A stretch of 49,961 nucleotides of DNA, from contig NW_019775709.1 of the NCBI RefSeq assembly GCF_001039355.2, forward strand, positions 193,406 to 243,366, in the 5' to 3' direction. The notes below the pieces were generated by a model. The model made no database searches. It was given only the letters and a program-made list of their open reading frames with translations, and was not told the DNA's origin. Positions 1 to 11,157 of this stretch are shown here, piece after piece. The DNA is from Lingula anatina. Taxonomy: Eukaryota > Brachiopoda > Lingulata > Lingulida > Lingulidae. The position numbers were made by a program, and so were the translations under genes. The first letter of the stretch is position 1, and every line of letters begins with the position of its first letter.

Positions 1-31
<31 letters not shown>
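1..31. repeat. (GA)n microsatellite at window edge
   Basis: Pure GA dinucleotide run that begins at the first base, so its true length is unknown. The following stretch to about 490 is AT-rich and I see no gene in it. Confidence 0.95.
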
Positions 32-34
<3 letters not shown>

Positions 35-489
35 ATCAAGTAAATGGAATAAAAAAGCGCCTCCAAGAAACAATATGTATCATTTACGGTACAATTAACA
101 TTGACATTATTATTCCTTCTTTATCTGTGATAATCTTCAAAATCTTGAAATGTATTCTCGCTTGAATAAATAATAGCAATGAGATGGGAATTTTATTGTT
201 AAAGGGAAAATAATTCTATAATAAGTGACTATAGATTAACGGCTTTCAAACCAAGAGATTTTCCTGTTAGACCCTTTGTTAACATTGTGAGTTAAATCAT
301 TAGTTGGTGAAATAATATGTGCCTTCTTTTGTTTCCCTGGCCTCGTTCCATTACTCTATATACTACTATTCAAGCCAAACAGGGAATATTTCATCAAAGG
401 GTTTACATAGTGCTGATGTCCAAACAAGTGTGCTTTATTATTATTATTATTATTTTGAGCGAACAAAATTCTGAGATCGATACATCGGC

Positions 490-815
490 AGCGCATAATC
501 GACTGCCTTTCAGAAACAAAGTATGACACGAAAAAAGTCCCAGGAGATGAATCAATGAGATATAATAGAAGAGAAACTGGCACTTCAACTATTAACTCTT
601 TACCACATATTCCACTAAGGTAGTAGCCTCATTTCATAACACCAAGAGTAGTTCTGCACTTGAGCTGAGTACAGTCTCCCCTCAATCTAAACATCGGCAC
701 AACTATGGGAGACCAGGTGGATAATGTTGAAGAAGATAAGCTGACTGAGGAAGAGATGATTGAGGAAGATTTTGTGAAGGTTATGTTTGTACTTTCTTTG
801 TGTTCGGAAAGTAGG
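490..815 (+). repeat. Segmental duplication, copy upstream of MGD-family copy 1
   Basis: This stretch aligns with 14100-14413, allowing small indels. Both copies run through the same landmarks: 'cgactgcctttcag', 'tcccaggaratgaatcaatgag', 'ttctgcacttgag', 'cagtctcccctca', and finally the start codon ATGGGAGA. A shorter, more diverged match precedes the ATG at 6606. The conserved block therefore covers the 5' flank or promoter and the first exon of the unknown gene family. Confidence 0.8.
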
Positions 816-2100
816 TTTCAGAAGCGTATTACCTTCCTCACAAAATTATATGCTGCCATACAACTGCTATGTACAGATACGGTGTACATTATATATTGGA
901 GACATTCTTTTTTATTATTTTACTTTATTATTTTTTAAACTAAGATTTGAATTATTGGAAGGGGAGGAAAGAAGGGTGTACTATCTAACAGCAACATTTC
1001 TAGCTGTTACTTAATGAGACCAAATTCTTCGTCCAATTTTGTAATAGCTCGAAGGACCCCTGGTAGAGAACAAGACGTGGTCAATCAAAGGCCATGGGTG
1101 GGGCACGTGTCCTAATGTAAATTATCAAGGAAGCATGAACTTATACTAGTTTGCATTTGATAACTTACCGAAAAATTACAATACAGTGTAGCTAGGTTGC
1201 AGTATTTATAAATGTTTTTCGCAATACTATACTTCTGCACTACTATACACTACTTGTCGGAATTTAGCACAAGCTAATAAGGTGTAAGACATGTGCCTTC
1301 CAAATGTATATTTAAGAATGAGTTAAAATACTTTTAATTTACAGGAGGAAGATTTGATGGCTATTCCTCGTCCTGACGAAAACATACAGAGAACATTCGT
1401 CGGTGTTTTGAGTTCTGAGACAGCAAACAAACTCCAGGCTATGTTCAGAAAGAACTTCTGCCCAGAGATCGTCCCTCTCACCAGGGACCCGGGGTTACCA
1501 CCAGAGTGCCAGCTCGTGATCTGTTGTCTAGCAAAGAACACCGGGCGAATGTACTTGAGTAGTAGCAAGGTATTCACCAAACTTATAGAAGACGCTGGAT
1601 ACTTACAAGGTGGGTGTTTATGTTTATTATGCCTCTGCACTCGCGGTTACATGTAGAAGACTGAGCAAAAGGAATACTAATGATGGAATAATTTCTAAAC
1701 CTTTATAAGAATAGCAAATCGCTTGTGTTGTGTTCAGTATTTTATTTTGAACTAAGTATTGCATGTTGCTTGCCTTACAGCAATGGTGTTGATAATCATA
1801 TTCGGAGAAAAGAAGACACCTAATAGGGAAAAGCTGGACGATGAAAAAATCTACGACATCGTCTTACGACAGGGCTAGGAGCTATACATGAAAGGACGAA
1901 GTCAGACGTCGCCGTTGGACCACCCTTGCCAAGACAACCCCGGTACAACAGAGAACGGAGACGCTTTGTCTGAAAACATCGCCTTGGTCACAGTGGACAG
2001 CCGTCCATCTAAGTTCCAACTGGAGTTTATGAAAAAGTTTGTTGAACGTGCCTTTACTGACACTAGGGTGTCAGATGAATCTGTAGATCACCAGCTCTAA
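705..2100 (+). pseudogene. Unknown alpha/beta family, copy 1 (three exons, in-frame stop)
   Basis: I do not recognise this family. Exon 1 is 705-779 (25 residues, very acidic, starts MGDQ). Exon 2 is 1345-1609, after a ttaatttacag acceptor, with phase-1 donor AAG|GTGGGT. Exon 3 is 1781-2100, after ttgccttacag. The spliced frame is continuous, but TAG at 1876-1878 interrupts exon 3 where copy 2 reads CAG. Beyond it the frame stays open to TAA at 2098-2100. Hydrophobic strands alternate with helices (RTFVGVLSS, QLVICCLA, MVLIIIFGE, ALVTVDSRPS), suggesting a Rossmann- or flavodoxin-like fold; this is inference. Relative to copy 2, exon 3 also holds about 17 extra codons (near 1905-1965). The exon 1 donor (GTTATG) is weak. 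It is probably a recent pseudogene; a sequencing error or tolerated readthrough is less likely. Confidence 0.65.
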
Positions 2101-2127
2101 TTTTCAAACTTTTCTACGAAATCGGTC

Positions 2128-2156
<29 letters not shown>
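2128..2156 (+). repeat. Poly(A) tract after copy 1
   Basis: An uninterrupted A run of about 29 nt starts 28 bases after the stop codon of copy 1. It could be a slipped microsatellite or a retrotransposition mark. The introns upstream are retained, so copy 1 itself is not a processed pseudogene. Confidence 0.85.
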
Positions 2157-2161
<5 letters not shown>

Positions 2162-2384
2162 GAAGGACTGAAATCAGTCATCTAAAATCTACTGAAAATT
2201 TTAAAAACATAAACAAAGACATAAACTGGTAATCCCACCTGTCGCTGCTTCTGTCTATTGCCACAGGTACATGAGAAGAATTCAGGATTAAAAAGCTCAA
2301 TATTAACCTGTGCTGTATACAAAAATCAAGAATAAATTGCAACAAAAAGCAATAATCAGGTTATAATAGGTTATAATGCACTAG

Positions 2385-3036
2385 TTAAAAATCTTGTTAA
2401 ATATGCCACCCGTACTAATGTCAGACGAATTCCAAATAATCGTTCATTATTACTGTTTTGTCCATCTTGTTTTGAAATATATCTCCCTCAAATCACTAAA
2501 CAAAGGACAGAGTAGTAGAAAGTGTATCTCATTTTCTATAGTATGAACTTTATGAGTTAAACAATATGGGCAAAATCTACTGCCTTTTCCTATATTTATG
2601 TGACTTCCTTTCTCAGTCATGAGACTGTTGCTTCAGCGGGGATATCTGAAAACGCACGATGAGTTTATATCAGCAAATGTTTTTGTTATGCACAGTCTGT
2701 CACTCGTGTCGTAAATTGGTTCATTAACTCAGTAGCATCTCCTACCTCGTCCGCGATCCAGGCATAGCCGAAACCGTACTGGAAAAGGAGGTGTTCTATA
2801 TAGGTCGTCCATGTCGTCCTTCCTGCGGAGTCCAACTGACGCAGTAAAATAAAGCACTGTCTTGGGTAACTCCCCAATCTTGTCCAATACTTGACACACC
2901 TGGATATATAGGTTACATATAAGGGTATTCTCCCACATTCACTTGGCGCCATAAAAGTTGTGAGTTTTGGTTTAAACACGCTACGCGTTTGAAGAGCCGT
3001 GAATTTTGGAGTACTGCTGGTAACCTCATATTTCAC
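2385..3036 (-). mobile_element. Decayed retroelement tail (non-LTR-like)
   Basis: A 116-residue open stretch (2686-3036, - strand) contains ILLRQLDSAGRTTWTTYIEH and GFGYAWIADEVGDA. This resembles the GR-TW...GFG-W...VGD segment I know from retroelement-derived proteins common in marine invertebrate genomes. Downstream on the same strand, after stops and frame changes, comes a Cys/His-containing stretch (FCPYC, then ENEIHFLLLCPLF) of the kind found at the C-terminal end of such proteins. The frame is broken more than once, so this is an inactive 5'-truncated remnant. It lies directly before the orphan GTPase exon at 3153. Family assignment is from memory of the motif; a protein search would settle it. 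Confidence 0.55.
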
Positions 3037-3152
3037 CTCTCCGACCCTCTCTATGTTCTATGCATGTTGTAATGTACACACACAGATACGCTTTCACTTA
3101 TGATAGTTTTTATCTTCTTTTTAATTTCTTTTAAATAACTTTTGTATTTCAG

Positions 3153-3406
3153 AGTTTAACCTTTTTGGTATTCTTACTAAAGGAGACCAGCTGACTCGAA
3201 AGACCAAAGATATATATGACAAGTTTGCCAAAATGTTGCAAACAGTCGGTACCCCTTACAAGGTTCTGGTTATAGCTAATTACTGTAGTGCCAATTGCAG
3301 TGATTCACTTTCAACATGGAAAGGCAGAAAAGACATAGACGGTCCTATTCTTGCATTCCTTGCAGAAATCAGTAGATCAGAATATGACTTAGACGAGATC
3401 AACTGA
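3153..3406 (+). pseudogene. Orphan C-terminal exon of an IFI44-like GTPase
   Basis: A good acceptor (tttgtatttcag) precedes an open 84-codon exon ending in TGA. The peptide starts EFNLFGILTKGDQL, contains TPYKVLVIANYC and DIDGPILAFLAEI, and is collinear with exon 2 of the complete IFI44-like gene at 18297-18577. LTKGD is the G4 guanine-specificity motif of that family. I found no P-loop exon upstream on the + strand; the space is filled by unknown-family copy 1 and a retroelement tail. The reading frame is undamaged, so this is a partial gene duplication or a gene whose 5' half was lost. Splicing to an upstream exon is not excluded. Confidence 0.7.
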
Positions 3407-6400
3407 ATCATTTGTCCACATATTATCTAACTGAGTTCAACAAAACACGCGTTTCTTTCATTTTAAATGGAAATATTCGATATCAAAATCGTTACGCTAC
3501 TACAGTTTCTTGTATGTTTATACAAGTTCTGGTAATAGACATCGAAATACGAAATAGGCTGGAAATTATAATAATAATTATTTTTTAAATGCTAAGCATT
3601 TAAAAAATATTTATAAAGGTTCTTTTGTATTGACATTGTTTTCGATTGGACGAGGTTGAATGATCAGGAAAGCCACAATATAATCAATTTTCAAGTTTCC
3701 ACAATAAAAATTAGTTTTTGAGATGATATGCACGTAAAAATAAATTAAAATTCATTGTTTTCACTCCATCCTGAATCTTTGTGATCATTCAATCGCAGAA
3801 CAAGGAAGCAATGCGGTTAAATCTATACTGAAGTTCCTTGTTACTCGGTCAAGTAATCAGCACCGACTCAGTATAACCAATATACAAGTTTAAAATAAGT
3901 TTCGAATAAGGTATAGGGTGGAAATTTGTTTTTGAAATGATAAGCATTTTAAAAAAATTGAAAAAAGATTTTTGTATTGCATGTTTTCGTCTTGGACGCA
4001 TTGAACGAATTGTTCGTCACGTTTCNCAATGTCTTGCAGCTAAATGGAATGAGCTGTGACTGACAATCTCCGAAGTTGCCTCCCTTATCCATTCTGCATC
4101 AGCTGTTTATAGTACCTTTTTGTACCTTCCTATTCATTCAGCTGTTTATAATATCTTTTTGTACCCTCCTATTCATTCTTTTTTAGGACATACTAAACAT
4201 GTTGATCCAAGTAAGTGGAACAAAGTCTCCTTTAAATGTACCCCTAGCTAAGCTCCCCCTCAAACGCTCCTACTTAACGGGATTTCATTTAATCATCCTT
4301 TCCTGACACATAATTTGTCATAATAGCCTTGCAAATTACAAAGTCCTTAACCCACACAAAATGATCAAAGGTATAACTTGCCCTTTCACAAGTTGAATTT
4401 GGAGTGGTTTATGTATTTAAAGTTCAATATCTTACACTTTGTTATTTTAAGTAATCACCGCAACTGTAATTATCCAGTCTTTGTTAAGATGGCTTATATT
4501 GAAAAAAATAATTGAATATCATAGGATTAGATGTTGGTAGATTATTATGAACACATTTATGTTACATCAAACTAATTGATTGCTAAGGTATTTACATATG
4601 TCAATATTTTGTTTAAAACCTTTCAGAATACCGATTTACAATCAGAGCTGGGGGCTGATACATTGTATAATGGATGCTATTTGCCTCCTGCATGCGTCAA
4701 TAAATTGCGGTTTATGTCTGTTCAGGTTCAACCAATTTTAGTCAATTGCCAGATGATTTGGGACAGGGAAAAGCTGTTCTTTGACGACCTTATTCACAAA
4801 TGTCATGTCAAGCATCAGTTGTCTGGTCCCCACTCTTCTACAATAAAGATGGCAATTCGCGGCCAAAACGTAAATAAAGAGTTATGCGGACGAACAGACC
4901 ACATATATGGCAATAATCTATAATATGTGTATCTGAAGTCAGCTTCGGTCTTTGATAACATACGTTAAATATAATTGTTAGTATTGGGAAAGTAACATGA
5001 GGAAACATTGTCCATATGCTAGCCTGTGTTTCTCGAAGAGCACTATGACATACCCGACAGACCACTGTAAAACAGGTAAAACAATGTGAAGACAGGTTAT
5101 CACGAAAGTCATGTACAACAGTTTCAAAGTCCAGTTTGATTACGCTTTAAGATATCACTGTATTGTCATTTCCACTTCAACATGTGATGATCACTATTTA
5201 GGACAAAACTAAAACTGTGTCGCGTAAACAAGTTCAGAGCCAGATAACGTGCACTCTATTAAAAGGTCTTCATGAGTGCATTTCACAAGTGACCACATCC
5301 ATGTTGTTGTTTAATTTATTAAATAATCTTCAAGAGCACATTTTACAAGAAAGGGGCATGCTGCAATCAATACATGAAAAGATGCCAGTGAGAAATATTA
5401 TTCCCAATACATTCCAAAAACACAGGGTGACCCACCCGAATGCATCACAGTGCACCACTACCCTGTATGCAATGATCGGTTCTCTTACTGTTCTTATATA
5501 CCACGCATCGTAGTATCTATATATATTTCACACAACTGAACGATCTAACTACCTTGAGTTGCAAATAAACACTATATAATAATAAGAAGAAGGAGAAGAA
5601 GAAGCAGAAGAACATTCATATGCACAATATACATGTATAATACACAGAAAACGGAAAGTATAGTTTATCACTTTAGGGTTTAAATAAGATTTTAAACGGA
5701 ATAAGACAAAACAGGCAAAAGTGAAAAGAAGTGTTAAGAGTTACTTGTTAAATCACTATGTTTTTAAATTGTACTTCACTATATAAAGCTATGGGATATG
5801 TTTTTACACGTATAAACTTCCAAAATTACAGCATAAACAAAAGGAAAAAAACTGGTAAGTCTTAAATGAGGGAGGCAAGGCATTTATTGTATTTTTTTTA
5901 TATTCAGCACTTTCCTTGTCTCTTAATACACTAATGTCATTTTGACAGACGGGAAACACTGAGAGACAAACACCAGCTTTGGTATGAGTGAGATATATAC
6001 GACATTTAACACTTACTGTATCAGATTTCAATCAGTGTGAACAAAGACTAATGTGAGAATGAGTCTTTATTTTGTGTTATTCCTCTTTATTTGAACTTGA
6101 AGAGATCACAAAAAAAAAAAAAAAAAAATCCGAGAGTTTGAAATGAGCTGGTGTTTTTTCCGTTTCCTAGTCATTGTTTATTATTAAGGTTTCTCTATTC
6201 TACCGTCTCTTATAGTGGCGAAAACCTCAGCGATCTATATCGTTTATTTACTGAAATAGCTAATGAGTGTTGTTGACTTACCCCAAATACAGAACGGATG
6301 GGGGGGGGTATTAAACGAATATCAGAGAGCTGATATGAAATAACTAGGGCAGTTCTTTGTTGCCTTTGTGTGTGCAAACAGCATTTTCGATACTCATGCC

Positions 6401-6545
6401 CCGTAGGTCGACAAGGTTACACTGTAGATAAATCGACTGCACCTAAAATCTCATTGCCTACAATCAACGTATGAAGTGCAAAAGACAGACAATGAAAAAG
6501 AAACTGACAGCAGAAATTTTGGAATTTTAGCAGCATTTCACAAGA
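3407..6545. other. Gene-poor stretch
   Basis: AT-rich sequence with no convincing coding exon. Open stretches at 4576-4923 and 5217-5513 lack recognisable domains. Segments near 3539-3665 and 3896-4010 are weakly similar to each other. There is one ambiguous base at 4026 and A-rich tracts near 5580 and 6111-6128. Confidence 0.5.
4100..4177 (+). repeat. 39-bp tandem duplication
   Basis: Two adjacent units of 39 bp, each starting cagctgtttata and ending tcctattcattc, with a few substitutions between them. There is no coding potential. Confidence 0.8.
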
Positions 6546-6850
6546 CCCAAGAACAGTATTACAGTTGAGTACAGTTTATAGGAAGCTATAAACATCGACA
6601 CGACTATGGGAGACCAGCAAGATGGCAGGACTGTTGCGGGACAGGCGAGAGAAGTGACTGGGTTCAGATCTGGCGAGATCGTTACGTGGATTTATGGTGC
6701 GTTCGCCCACGGCCGGTTTTTGTTTCAGCTGTATACCTACGTTGCAGCAATACCGGGATATTGTTGGGGAGTACCGGCTTGTGGAGCTGTTATTTACTTC
6801 GTCTATTGGCGACATCGAGGTACATGTACGTATTGTATCAGACTATATAC
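6545..6850 (+). other. Possible first exon region for unknown-family copy 2
   Basis: The 5' flank and ATG at 6606 match the starts of copies 1 and 3 (acatcgacacgactATGGG, then codons MGDQ). After about six codons the similarity ends and the acidic stretch is absent. The + frame from 6606 is open for 93 codons, but a shifted frame from 6694 also looks protein-like (LQQYRDIVGEYRLVELLF) between a tttttgtttcag acceptor and a GAG|GTACAT donor. Either copy 2 has a rebuilt first exon or an unrelated fragment inserted here. No function can be assigned. Confidence 0.35.
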
Positions 6851-8178
6851 TAGCAGCGTGCATTGTGTCAATACTGTTGGTCATTAAGCCTTTATTACAT
6901 GTATCATCCTGATACCAAAATAAGTTTTTTCCTGTATCCTTGGACATAATTTATTATGCCCATGCTGCATCTAATTATTCAATGCCTCTATTTTTGTGCT
7001 GATTTAAAACAAAAATTCCCTCGATAATATAAAATATCGGCATTTCTTGTTGCATTGTTTAAGCAAAGGCAACTCAAAGCTTTTATTGTCTATTTAACAC
7101 CTTTCTGTTTTGAGGTTTGTTAGCAATCGGTATGGGGCGTAACTACTGGTACAACCTTAAACAAGATTTTATCATGAAAATTGAGATAGTTGACCACAAG
7201 AAAATGGGCTACCTTCCAGTAACGTCATTTTATTTAAATGCTTTTCTTTGGAGTTATCAGCTCCTAATTACATATTTCCTTTAAAAAAGGCATTAATTTG
7301 CGTTATCAACGATAAAATCTGAACTAAGGATTTTGAGAAAAATCGCCGAAAAAGGTTTGGAGTACTAAATTGGCGTTAATAGGTAAATGGGTGATTTCAG
7401 AAAGCAGTTTTTCAATTTTTACCCCAAAATGACAATCATGACGTCACCCGTAAGATGACACGCGCGTAAATGTTAATTAATTAAGTCACCGAACACTGAA
7501 GATTTATTTGTTATCCAAATGAATGTATAAATGTAAGGCAGTAAATTAGGAGTTGCCAAAAGCTTACAATATCCTTAAATAAGTATCACCTATACAATTG
7601 TTTAGTTTGAATACATGCATCTAAGAACAGTTTTAGTTTGTATTTCATCGAAAAGAATGCTTATAATATTGAATAATGATATTATAAATCCAATATTTCA
7701 GATAAATGGCTAAAACAAAAGCTTCAACTTTGGGGGATAATTCCTGTTAATATCGCTGTAAGTAATCAACGAAGTATGAAATTGTATAAGGGCGTTATAA
7801 CTTACATGTATTAACCAAAAATGAAATCAAAATTTTAATTAAAAAATCTTAAGGTCAAATGCAGTATTTACAGGAGGGTTTTTGGCACTGCTTTGTCTAA
7901 CATGAATATCATCGTTGCAGTCTCATTGACCTTGTAATGTCAGAGTTTGTAATATTATGGTCTAGGTATAATGTGGAAAGCCCATTATATGGCACCACTT
8001 CACTACTCCAGTCAACAGGAGGCCATGCGTAATGATTGGACTGTTCACCATTACTGTTGGTTGTAAAAATACAATAAATAAACACAAGACTTGCCAGTGC
8101 AATGCGATACCTGTACTCTCTTATTCGCTTTTTTGCACATTCATAGATTTACCTGAAATGGGTCAATCGCTTTTACAG
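6851..8178. other. Intergenic or intronic AT-rich stretch
   Basis: No coding exon, repeat family or RNA gene recognised. If the ATG at 6606 does start copy 2, this is its first intron. The short extension 8032-8178 upstream of exon 2 is open but is more likely the intron end, because the acceptor cgcttttacag at 8178 aligns with the acceptor of copy 1. Confidence 0.5.
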
Positions 8179-10184
8179 GAGGAAGATCTGTTGGCTATTC
8201 CTCATCCCGAAGAAAACATACAGAGAACATTCGTCGGTGTCTTGAGTTCTGAGACAGCTACGAAACTCCGGGCTATGTTCAGAAAGAAATTTTGTCCAGA
8301 GATCGTCCATCTTAAGTGGGATCACAAGTTACCATCTGAGTGTCGGCTTGTGATCTGTTGTCTACCACAGAACATCAGACAAATGTATTTAGATGATGGC
8401 ACGGTCTTTGCAACGCTAATAACAGACGCGGGATTAAGTCAAGGTGGGTACAAAATGTAGTTATGTTGAATATTTCGCTGCGTTTGTGGTTTTAATATAC
8501 ATATTTTAAGATATGTTTTAAAGGCTGTCTCAATGGGTTAGACTAATGTGTAAGAACAGGTTCTATGTAAAACTTTGATCAGATTTGTGTTTTAGGAGAT
8601 TGTTTATGATTATCTTAATCAGTTTGGGTCAAAATAAGACCTGCTAAAACAACTAGAATAAGAAATTAGAAAACGAAAACTATTTATCACGATTTCAGAG
8701 CAAAGCCGGAAGTACTTCCAGCTCTAGGTCACGACCTGGATTTTCCACGCTCACGACCAATCACAGCATGGTTCAGTCAGAATGAGATTGACGTCACGGC
8801 ACAAGGCGAGTTGGTCAGAAAAGTTGTAAAACTTCTCTTATATATGTATAGTATATTCTAAATCAGCTGTCCGTACAAAATTATCTTCAAAAGTGTGGAA
8901 AGTCGGAATAATGTTCAGATTACGTCGCTAACTATAAAAGTAATTCCCACATGCATCTTGTTAGTAACCATCTTTTCGGTACACGTACCGATCAAAAACA
9001 GAAAACTTAAAGCCCAAAGCGCTCTTATGTATACACGTAACCTTTGTATGAACAGAAATATCGCCATGTATTGTGAACAGGCTTATATGATAATCATTCA
9101 TACTTGATACCTGTGAAGCGCATACTCACGTGTCGAGGGCCGGGGAAGTTTTGCCAGAGCCTCGTATGTAACAACTAATTCTGCCTTAAGCTTCTTCCAC
9201 CTCCCCACCTCCCTCTCAACATACACAGTCTGAGGGCTTCAGTGTCTTTCTTTTATTTGTTTTCGTACTTTGCGAGCCGGAGTGGCTACTGTTTTTTTTT
9301 TCTTCCCCTTTTATCGCGCTCTTCGGACTTTGCGCGCGTCTCCATTTTTGCTGTCTAGGCGCCAAACAGTAACATCTGGGTCTCGGCTGTAGTATTTCAT
9401 TCATAGTAAACCGCGAGACTAGGCGAGAAATTGCGCGTTCTGAAGCCGCACTGTGAGATGGTAGCTGAGTATTTGAGACGAGTCGCCTTAAATAAATTAA
9501 TGGAACTTAAAGACGGTCTTAGCTTCATTTTCTGAATGGTTTTGGTTAGGATATACCTTGGCCATTATGGGAAAACTGGTGAGGTTTCCAGGAAATTTCA
9601 TTTTCTTGCTACATTAAGGGTTTAACCCACTGAGACAACCTTAAGTCTTAAATTGCTCAAGGGCCCCCAAATCTTTCCTGTTTTGTAGGCAAACGGTGCC
9701 CTTTGGTACGGTAACACAATTCTAATTTCAAAAAGGGAATATTGATGTGATATATTTTTCAGAAACCGAAGGAAGGGGGGCAGGACGCCCCTGACCCCAT
9801 CTAAATCCGCTACTGCTTATGTCAAATATTCCACTTCACTGGCGGTTATAAAACCAAGTTGTACAAATATATTGGTCTTAAATTTGATAAAAATGCATGT
9901 TCATTAAGAATGTTCCAAACGCATGACATACACGTATGACATATTTGTGTTCTCCAGCAATGGTGTTGATAATTATATTTGGAGAAAAGAGCACACCCCG
10001 TGAAACCCTGCACGATGAAAGCATCTACGGCAGCGTCCTCCAACAGGGCCAGGACCTTTACAAGAAAGGACGTAGTATAGTGTGTGAAAGCGTCGCCTTG
10101 GTCACTGTGGACAACCGTCCATCTAACTACCAACTGGAGTTTATGAAGAACTTCATTGAAGGTGCCTTTACCGATAAGAAGTGA
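8179..10184 (+). CDS. Unknown alpha/beta family, copy 2 (exons 2 and 3 intact)
   Basis: Unrecognised protein, best-preserved member of the local family. Exon 2 is 8179-8443 (265 nt, same length as in copy 1) with phase-1 donor AAG|GTGGGT. Exon 3 is 9958-10184, after ttctccag, ending TGA. Joined, they give 163 residues with no stop, before any first exon. Strand-helix alternation is clear: FVGVLSSE, then TATKLRAMF, RLVICCLPQN, FATLITDAG, MVLIIIFGEKS, LQQGQDLYKK, SVALVTVDNRPS, LEFMKNFIEGAF. I infer a Rossmann-like or TIR/flavodoxin-like fold. No signal peptide or membrane segment is visible. The first exon is uncertain (6606), or translation may start at ATG 8158. The 1.5-kb intron holds another candidate terminal exon at 8701-8861. 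Confidence 0.6.
8701..8861 (+). CDS. Candidate alternative terminal exon of copy 2
   Basis: Inside the second intron of copy 2, an acceptor (cgatttcagag) is followed by a 52-codon open frame ending TAA at 8859-8861. It is in the phase needed to accept exon 2, giving A then KPEVLPALGHDLDF, RPITAWFSQNEID and LVRKVVKLLL. The composition looks protein-like, with a C-terminal amphipathic helix. It would replace exon 3 and its MVLIIIFGEK strand. No equivalent exists in the 171-bp intron of copy 1. It could equally be an exon remnant of an unrelated gene. Confidence 0.3.
9659..9816 (+). mobile_element. hAT-like non-autonomous repeat, truncated copy
   Basis: Shares the internal block 'ggcaaacggtgcc...ttggtacggt', 'aattctaatttcaa' and the G-run plus C-run end with copies at 10534, 13835 and 20123. 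Its right end, ccgctactg, matches CAGTAGCGG in reverse, a CAGNGGCGG-type terminus. The left terminus is missing. Confidence 0.65.
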
Positions 10185-10533
10185 CACAATTCTATAGAGC
10201 GCCTTATGTAATTTTGAAACTGTTCAACAGAACATTGAATGACACTATTTTCCAATTCAAGAAGAAGTGGACAGCGACATTATTTTTCATCAGTAAACAG
10301 GCACAACAACATTTTGTCCTATTTTCTTCATGTTCATGTAAAATCCACTGACCAAATTGCCAGAGAAAAAATTGGTACGAAGACAGTAAAATCTAAAACG
10401 ACTGAAGACTGAAAGGACTTTCAATCTTTTATATATGCAGTATTATCCTTGTCTCTTGGAACAGTCGTGATTTTAATGAAATTATGCTAACCATTGAGTG
10501 ACAAAGTTTATTTATTACAATTATATGTGACTG

Positions 10534-10745
10534 CAAGGGCGGATCCAGGATTACTTGAAGGGGAGGGGGGGCGCAAATGAGAAGCCGGCCCTCACCTCCT
10601 CTCCCTTTGACGTGGGGTTCGGGACCCGAAAATTTTTGGTGTTTTAGAGGGCAAACGGTGCCATTTTACGGTTTAGAACTATAATTCAGCTTGTCAAAAT
10701 CTAATTTCAAGAGGGGGGTATTGGTGTGTTTTTTTCCCTCCTGAT
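10534..10745 (+). mobile_element. hAT-like non-autonomous repeat, right end lost
   Basis: Starts caagggcggatccagga, then a G-run, 'gacgtggggttcgggacc', 'gagggcaaacggtgcc', 'aatttcaagagggg'. The C-rich right terminus is missing. It lies 350 bp downstream of the copy 2 stop codon. Confidence 0.7.
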
Positions 10746-10778
10746 CAATTAAACACGTTAAAGGTAAAAATCTCGCGA

Positions 10779-11157
10779 ATGCGCCGCAGCCAATACGACA
10801 TGGAAACCGATGATGGAGAATTACACTTAGAAAAACTTAATGACCTAGCACAAGGTTTTATTTTAAATGATGAATGTTTGAACACAGATGTTAGATACTA
10901 TCTTAAAAATACTAAGATATTATCCTAAAACGAGTGGCTACGAATCTAAAGGTCTGGAATGCTTTAGAGGAAGGTGATGAAAATATGACATTTGTCGAAA
11001 TGCCAAGATTACGAGCCATTTGTTTTAAAGAGGAATTGTTTTAAAAAATCTAACGTGAAGATAAGAACCTTGCGTCAATTATCACATACTTGACATCAGA
11101 CGAACTTCCACTTAGTAGCAAAGACGCTCGACATCTTGTTTTTAGAGATAGGAGATA
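10779..11157 (+). mobile_element. Possible LTR-retroelement pol remnant
   Basis: Several short collinear open pieces in different frames. One starts at ATG 10779 and ends at a TAA near 10928. A shifted one reads WNALEEGDENMTFVEMPRL. A last piece near 11060-11157 reads NLASIITYLTSDELPLSSKD. The last piece resembles the segment that precedes the H2C2 zinc motif in Gypsy/Bel-type integrases (I-x-YL...ELP). Stops and shifts show it is dead. The assignment rests on one short motif. Confidence 0.3.

Noticed and set aside
4576-5513. Open frames at 4576-4923 and 5217-5513
   Set aside because: About 100 codons each, no recognisable domain, no good paired splice sites; within chance for this AT-rich sequence, though not formally excluded.
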